This document shows, piece after piece, positions 57,884-64,000 of a stretch of DNA of 64,000 nucleotides. Each line of letters starts with the position of its first letter. Position 1 is the first letter of the stretch. A program made the translations under genes and the position numbers. Below the pieces are notes generated by a model. The model had not been told where the DNA came from, did not search any database, and was given only the letters and a program-made list of their open reading frames with translations. Origin of the DNA: Geosiphon pyriformis (taxonomy: Eukaryota; Glomeromycota; Glomeromycetes; Archaeosporales; Geosiphonaceae); the NCBI GenBank assembly GCA_016748015.1, contig JAAOMT010000135.1, positions 761,326-825,325 on the forward strand, written 5' to 3'.

Positions 57884-60800
57884 ATGTCGTTACTCAATGA
57901 TCCCGAGTAAGTTTTGTGATAAAGACTAGCAATGGAAGGGAGAACTGTGTATACGGTGTCATTTCCTTATAGTCGTTCCTCTTCCTTCCGCACATAACGA
58001 TCAAGCCGGAAAGAAGGCTGATTTTTTCTTGGTTTTCTAGGTACCTCGTCCATAACCTCCGAATCGGATATTTAAGACGGGTAGACGACCCGTATGCCAC
58101 ACAAATCATAAGTTTTTCACCAACGGTTTTATCAAATGACTACATCAAGATAGCAGCGTCGTCGTACCCAGAAATGCAAGAGTGTCATTCCCCGAACACG
58201 AGTATGCTCTTGTCGAGCTCTGGAGATTATTTTGACTTACGACCTTCTGGTAACGGTGCTGGTGTTTCTCCTATCTCTACCATCAACAGTGCTGGCGGAA
58301 AACGCACTAGAGGCTTAACCAACCAAAATAATCAAAACGGTTCAAGAGGACGAAGGAGTGATCCATTATCCGGGCAGAATACGCGTGACTCCGATGGCAG
58401 TAGAACGGTTAATGGGGAGACTGCAGATAGTGATGATGGAACAGATCCGGAAGTGGAAGATAACAAGTAAGTAAGGGAATAGTGGTGATCTCTAGCATAT
58501 TTCGAACATGTCTCGAATGGGCTCCTATCTGATCTAATAAGATCTGTGATCAAACATTCTATTGTTGTAGATACATCATCTTTTTGATTTCCTCTGTTAA
58601 ATCTTCGTCTCATGATCTTGTTATCTTTTTAGCAGACCACATCGTCACTCTTTCGCCAAACTCAATATCACGCATCCACCGACCAAAACACCGCCTCCTG
58701 TAGTCATAACATCTCCTTCAAAACCACCCAGGTCACGTCCTACATCGCGTAATCCTCACCTGGTTGGAATCTCATACTCACCGCCGTTGGCTGCTCTAAA
58801 AACATCACCCGACAGTATAATTGGCTTATCATCAACCGAACAAACTCCGATACTCTCACCCAACTCCTCACCAGAACTTGATAAGGAAATCATCAATGAT
58901 AGGCGTGGCTCCGAAGCATCAATGCTGACGGCGGATGAGGGGATAGAATTGCCACCTGATACTCCACCACCCCGGGCGAAATTATCCGAAGTGGAAGAAA
59001 AAGAATTCATCCCAGAAGCACCAAAATTTATTCGTAGGCCGAAAGCATTTTCGGCTCTTTCGACTCTGATTGAAAATCAAAAAACTAAATCGCGTAATCC
59101 ATTTAGCGAGGATTATAGCTTTTTTGCTGGTAAAGGTGAATTAAATCCGATGAAGCTCAAGATATTCTTCCCGTTCAGCTCTGAGCCACTACGCCCGCTT
59201 GTTCTTACGGTAAAACGCGAGGCCACCGTCGAAGAAGTAATTGGTTATGCACTTTATCAGTATTGGGAAGAAAAACGGGAACCGACGCTTGATGAACGAG
59301 TATGTAGTGTCGTTCACTGGAACATGAAAATAGTGGAAGATGACGGAGAAATCGATGAGGATTTTCCAGGTAAATTGATGATCGAATCTTGCTTATAGAA
59401 GGAAATCTTTTAAATCCCATCTTTACGTTTCGAGTGTTCCCTTTGTCAATTCACATTTCTGCACGATAATGGTCGATTTTCATTTCCCCACAGCTTTGGA
59501 CAGAACCAGTAAAATCTCCAAATTTCTTTTCAATCAATATGGCTTATGTGAAGCTCCTCCAGATCAAGGCAAGCCTTTCTTACTTTTATTATTATCAATA
59601 TTATAGATTGATCATCTTATCTTCATTCGGAAATACTAGTCATATCAAATCAACAGCTTCAAAAAACGAGGCTTCCGCCAAAAGAAGTCTTGTCTACGCC
59701 ACCTGTTTCAAAACCCAATAGGGATACGTCTGTACCTGTTTCGACAAAAACCGACACGATAGTCAACACAAACGGAATCATACCAATTGTGGCTGCTCCA
59801 GCCCCAGTGGATCTCAGCAACCAGGTTTTTCTTCGAGTACGGTTGACTCCGTATTCAGATTCCGAGGTTGCTCATACCACTACGATAAACGTCATGGGTG
59901 AACAACGCCTGTATGATGTCCTTGAGAATGTCTGTCGAAAACGCAAATTGGCTAGCAAAGAATATACCTTTAAGGGTACAGAAAAAAATCTATACTTGGA
60001 TTTGGAAAAGACGGTCGATAGTTTAGGAGTTAATCCCGAGCTTGCACTAGTTAAGAAACCACCGAATGGTAAGTCTATATATGCCATCCGTTTCTAAAGA
60101 GCATCAGACATTCGTCGAAACAGAAATCAAAAGAAACATTCCATGTTACCATGACTTTTATTTAGATTTCTCTAATAAAGAATTTTAATCATTATATTTT
60201 GCAGGTTTTCGGATGCCCTCAAAACAATCGCGAAAGACATTAGAAGAACCGATCTATGTATCTTCTACTGAGTACATGTCGGTTTATCAAGTAAGAAAAT
60301 GGCTGATCTAATAATATCTAATTGCCTAATCATCTCACTTGCCAAGTGACTAAAATCCGTACCACCCAATTATACTTGACAGAAATATACGGTAAATCGT
60401 AAGATGCCAATGTTTGTGGGCCGACATGAGCGATCACTTGCAATCGATGGTGATTACATCCACATAATGCCGTCCGAGTCGCGAACCATGTTCGACTCAA
60501 TGAAGACGGTAGGCCTACCCCTAAATTTTGGGTTCGCTGTTGTCTACTGATGTTGATTACCGTGGCCCCTGGGGCATTTGTGATTAGAAATTCGTCAATT
60601 CACAAAGGTTTTGCTTTATTCAAAACCAGTCCTCATATCACATCTCATCGGTTGCCTCGTGCAAGCTAACTAAGAAAGTTCCAACTAATTTCAAGTTGAT
60701 TATTTACCGAGATTCCGGGAATAAAACTTATGATTTTGAAGCCGCAGACTCGAAACAAGCTGGTATCTATCCGATCTTATTTCATCAAGTGAGATTCATC

Positions 60801-60912
60801 AATACACAAATTTTTATTAATTTTTATCAATATTGCTCCAGCTGAAATTTGCACCAAAGTAAAATTTCTAATGGGCCTTTACAAAGGCGAACAGAACAAA
60901 ACGCGATCATAA
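57884..60912 (+). CDS. SIN1: TORC2 subunit Sin1/Avo1
   Basis: Nine exons: 57884-57906, 58041-58466, 58633-59369, 59494-59568, 59640-60068, 60205-60290, 60383-60508, 60630-60762, 60842-60912, giving 701 aa in phase. Sin1/Avo1 is the TORC2 scaffold that recruits AGC kinases. The N-terminus MSLLNDPEYLVHNLRIGYLR matches the family start. The CRIM domain lies at ~305-418 (NPFSEDYSFFAGKGELNP, VHWNMKIVEDDGEIDEDFP). The Ras-binding domain is at ~482-565 (VFLRVRLTPYSD, EYTFKGTEKNLYLDL). The PH domain is at ~582-690 (NRKMPMFVGRHERSLAIDGD, CKLTKKVPTNFKLIIYRD). The intron at 59569-59639 uses a GC donor (GCAAGC). It is transcribed in the same direction as FKS1. Confidence 0.94.
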
Positions 60913-61383
60913 TTCTTACCATAATATCTCCTTCATTTTCTTCTTTCGATTGTACCCTATCCATCTTCCTCCCTCCTGTAACTTATTGACCCTAAATATA
61001 ACTAACCTCCCTTGTACAGTTTTTTTCTTTGCGTGTACCTGTAAATAAAAGTAAATAAAATCTTTAAAGAAATTTAAAGCTTTGTACGGCAACTTTTTGA
61101 CAAGAACGATTTAACTTTTTTCCCAGTTACGAATACCGCTGACAAAAATAAATTTCATCCACTGTAAATTATGATTTTTTCTATATATTATTGGGGCAAA
61201 GAAGTATTGGTCATTTCCTTTCGTCTTAAGATGGGTCAGAACCTCGAAAATGATTATGAATTCATCATTCTGATTGGGTGAGAATACGTTCTCCGATAGT
61301 AGTGGATGATTTATTGAACTTTCAAAGTCATTGATCCTAAATAAATAGGAGTTGGGTTTAAAACTATCTTCACCAGAAGAACA
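60913..61383. other. Intergenic between SIN1 and the SOSS-B-like gene
   Basis: About 470 bp, no gene seen. A minus-strand frame at 61111-61389 has no recognisable features. Confidence 0.6.
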
Positions 61384-62688
61384 ATGCAAAACTACGTGTT
61401 CAACCAGTCAACACGTCCCGGACGTCCTGAACGTATAGAACGTGGTGGTGACCGGCAGAACCGGCTAGATCGTCAAGAAATTATAAAAGAAGCGGAGCAA
61501 GGCCCAATAACTGAGTTGGCTCCACGAGAGGATTTCCTTATCCTGAAATCCGGTTATCTCACGATCCTTGAGTTGCGACCTCTATTTCGGGGCTTTGACC
61601 TTCGGTGCATCATACTTGAGCAATGTAAGCCTTGAACGTAAACAAATCAGCCTTTGAAAATTTGTGAGTCGAATTTATTGCTCTGGTTTTGAATCGATTA
61701 AAAGTTAGAACCTTAATTTTTTTGTAATCTTTGCCATTCTTCTGTGTTAGTATCAAAGAGGTGTACCCAAGGAGGCCAAGAAATGTACCATTTCAGAGTT
61801 GCCGATCATACGGCTGTATGTACTCTGGTAGTATGGGAGGAAGGAAGTTGTTTAAAATCGGGAGATGTTCTCAAGATCAATAATGGGAAAGTAGATGAAA
61901 TTATTGAGTTGGGTTAGTCTATCGCGTGTTCTAAATCTTTAATTCTTTTTCAGGGAGGTAAGGCTTTACAACGGAAAATTAGAATTAACGCCGGTGAAGA
62001 ATGTTGGGAAAGTTCGACGATATGATCAGTAAGTTTTCATATACAAAAATGTCTGCCATATTATTTTAATTTTTATTGCAGCTATTTCCGTTTTAATCAT
62101 TAATTATTATTCAGGTATTGTTTGAAATTTGTGGAAAATGAAAAACCTAACCTTTCGATGTTCAATTGGATAAAGGATGTAAAGGATGAAACGGATAAGA
62201 ATTTTGTAAGTACCATATACTTCTAGTACTGGATAATTGAATATAACCAATTTCAAGGTTTATTTTTATTAAAGATAGCAGTGTATGGTCCCAACATGAC
62301 ACCTTTTTTTCCTAAAGATCGTGAAGCTAGACAGCAAGTGCCGCTTCCATCTTTTTCGACATCACAACGAACACCTGGTGCAATGCAACCACAGCGACAA
62401 GCACCTATAGGCTCGACACATCAACTAATTCATGAAGCTCGTCCTCGTCCGCCATTACGTCAAGGATCGTCTCGTCGAGACTCCTATCGCGGGAATAATG
62501 ATCGGTCTAGAGGCGATCATGATTATGATCGCAGAGATTTTGATCGTAGTTCAGGGCGTGACTTTGAACGAAAGAGTTTCGTTCATCGAGACCTGGATAA
62601 ACCTGAGGAAGATGATGGAATGCAATTTGGAAGTTCCTCAGGCAACATGAGAAACCAACAAAGTAGGAAGAAGCAGAGGTTTGAATAA
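61384..62688 (+). CDS. SOSS complex subunit B-like OB-fold ssDNA-binding protein
   Basis: Five exons: 61384-61624, 61751-61890, 61958-62028, 62115-62205, 62275-62688, giving 318 aa. The single OB fold (~62-170) reads TILELRPLFRGFDLRCIILE, MYHFRVADHTAVCTLVVWEE, LKSGDVLKINNGKVRLYNGK and YCLKFVENEKPNLS. This order matches SOSS-B/hSSB (human: DIKPGLKNLNLIFIVLE, VADKTGSINISVWDD). Such proteins bind single-stranded DNA in damage response. Unlike the human protein it has a 60-residue N-terminal extension and an Arg/Asp/Ser-rich C-terminal tail (NNDRSRGDHDYDRRDFDR). The exon 2/3 junction has an alternative (61912/61954) that does not keep frame, so I chose the one that does. The precise ortholog assignment is moderate. 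Confidence 0.78.
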
Positions 62689-62817
62689 TCTGCAAGGTAT
62701 TCCCCTTTTGCCATAGTATTCGAAATTAGAGTTTCTTTTCAAATCTAATCAATTCTCTATTTACAAAACTGCTTCTTTGCAGGATTTCAGATATTAAAAG
62801 ATAATACCAGTATCAAA

Positions 62818-63113
62818 TAGGGTAGATTAGATACGGGCGAATAAATTTTGCTAATAGCAGTTTAAAGTTATTTATGTCTTGTAATATTTTTTCTATAGAT
62901 ATGTAAGTCAGCATTATTTCCATATTAAAATCACGACGAATTGGTTTTCCATCTTTATCCCATTTAGCTAATGAAATTCCCTTCCAAAATATAAATGCAT
63001 ATGGTCCTTGAAGAATCGGTTGGCTTCCATTTAATTCATTAAATGAATCGAGTATTGTTTTAGGGAATTGTCCCTTTTCTTCAATTACTAAGGTGGCGTT
63101 AGTGGCTCTATTT
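62818..63113 (-). pseudogene. Orphan open frame, possible gene remnant (about 98 codons)
   Basis: The minus strand is open from about 63113 (after AAATAG, a possible splice acceptor) to a TGA at 62818. It reads like real protein: ATLVIEEKGQFPKTILDSF, GPYAFIFWKGISLAKWDKDG, then EIMLTYISIEKILQDINNF. It has no ATG near the start, and any upstream exon would overlap the SGT2 promoter and first exon. It may be a decayed or transposed gene fragment. Family unknown. Confidence 0.4.
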
Positions 63114-63268
63114 TATTTACTTTTGTAGTTGAGGTGGCGGTGGTGTTCCGTTTTGAGAAATGAGGCTTGACTCTTGGATAAGCAATAAGCATATGATATT
63201 ATGCACATATCAGGGGTGACTCTTACTATTCTTGAAAATATCAGAATTTCAATCGGCACCCCTTTCCA

Positions 63269-64000
63269 ATGGCCGACAAGAAAAAACGTCTCGTTTTCTC
63301 TATATTGCAATTCTTAGAAAGCTCTATCAAAGACGGCACAATAAAACAAGACGATGTAGAGGGCATTGAAGTTGCTGGTTTGGTTTCACCATCCGTTCAG
63401 AAAGGTTGGCTCATTTAAGTGTTAGCTCAGACTTGTCCCTTTGCATAGTACAATGCATCGGGGAGGCCTTCGGGGTGGATCCACAAGATCCTGAACAAAA
63501 ATCTTTATATTCAACGAAACATGCTTTACCAATTATCTTCAACATGGCGGTTGAGGCTGAAGAAAGATTATCGAAAAAGACTGGTCCGGTATCGTATTTC
63601 CCTATTATGGGTGATTTGATTTGTTGAAAAAATGTTGAACAATTACTTTATATCATAAGAGCGGCACTTTCAGAGCTGTTCCCGTTTCTGGTATCAAACC
63701 TTTATATTTATTTATAATCATAAGCTAATCATTCAAAGTTTTCCAATATTTAACAATTGCAATTATTCTTTTTACTTTCAATCTAGCAAAAACTGAACCT
63801 GAGAAAAAGGTATTTGAATTCATTAACCTATATATCTCTTTTATTTTGATTTTAAAGATTAAATCTTACTTCGTCCCCATTTATAGCCAAATGAATTAAC
63901 TGAAGAAGAAAAGAAAAAGTCAGAAGATTTAAAAGCGGCCGGTAAGACTCATTTGAATGAATTTGATAATTTTTTATATTTCTTCACTTTAATTATATTT
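63269..64000 (+). CDS. SGT2: SGT2/SGTA small glutamine-rich TPR co-chaperone (5' part, runs off right edge)
   Basis: Exons seen: 63269-63376, 63449-63583, 63787-63809, 63887-63941, then an intron leading off the window. The N-terminus MADKKKRLVFSILQFLESSI, DDVEGIEVAVQCIGEAFGVD and the following helices are the SGTA/Sgt2 dimerisation domain, which binds Get4/Get5 (UBL4) in the tail-anchored protein pathway. The linker KTAKTEPEKKPNELTEEEKK leads to SEDLKAAG, the usual entry to the first TPR. The TPRs and Gln-rich C-terminus lie beyond 64000. The donor at 63583 (GTCCGG) is the only one I found that keeps phase. Confidence 0.9.

Noticed and set aside
60588-60629. Extending SIN1 exon 8 upstream to 60588
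   Set aside because: In frame, but it inserts 14 residues into the PH domain. Starting at 60630 gives the uninterrupted SMKTSSYHISSV match to the family.
1-64000. tRNA, rRNA or CRISPR loci
   Set aside because: No cloverleaf-compatible sequence with A/B boxes, no rRNA core motifs and no regularly spaced repeats were found by eye on either strand.

Overview
The window is AT-rich eukaryotic DNA with short spliceosomal introns and fungal gene content: a 1,3-beta-glucan synthase, a WC-2-type PAS/GATA factor, and RSC and TORC2 subunits. The retrotransposon proteins strongly resemble families I know from arbuscular mycorrhizal fungi (Glomeromycotina, Rhizophagus-like). That assignment rests on remembered family resemblance, not on a search. 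It is two landscapes joined near 26 kb.

Region 1 (1-26 kb) is a retrotransposon graveyard. A decayed minus-strand LINE (about 23.48 kb down to 3.57 kb) is cut by three LTR elements. These are a Ty3/Gypsy copy entering from the left edge (1-3569, minus), a complete Ty3/Gypsy copy (7161-18097, minus; 971-bp LTRs; 4-bp target duplication ccat), and a small non-autonomous LTR element (18566-21597, plus; duplication ctgc). The complete Ty3 copy is itself interrupted by a solo LTR of the same family (14491-15526, plus; duplication gtgg). Its gag-pol can be followed as one frame of about 2,350 codons: gag, zinc knuckle, protease, a Cys-rich module, dUTPase, RT/RNase H and integrase. Point nonsense changes break that frame; no frameshift is apparent. 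A separate intact 235-aa ORF lies behind it. At 25.3-26.05 kb there is an internally deleted LINE copy with a TAAA-type tail.

Region 2 (26-64 kb) is the gene-bearing part. In order it holds: an unknown single-exon gene (minus); a RABL3-like small GTPase (minus), divergent from mitochondrial aconitase (plus); a WC-2-like PAS + GATA zinc-finger factor (minus); an RSC1/RSC2-like bromodomain-BAH protein (plus); RNA polymerase III subunit RPC7/Rpc31 (minus); an 814-bp duplication around a 20-N gap that is almost certainly an assembly artefact; an unknown 8-exon gene with a nuclease-like motif layout (plus); FKS1 (plus); the TORC2 subunit Sin1/Avo1 (plus); a SOSS-B-like OB-fold protein (plus); and the 5' end of an SGT2/SGTA co-chaperone gene (plus, running off the right edge). 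I built the exon models by hand. In every multi-exon complete model the coding length is a multiple of three.

The host genes are housekeeping and signalling genes with no operon-like logic. Two arrangements stand out: RABL3 and ACO1 share a 193-bp divergent promoter, and FKS1 is followed directly by a subunit of TORC2, the kinase complex that governs cell-wall synthesis in yeast. I saw no tRNA, rRNA or CRISPR array.
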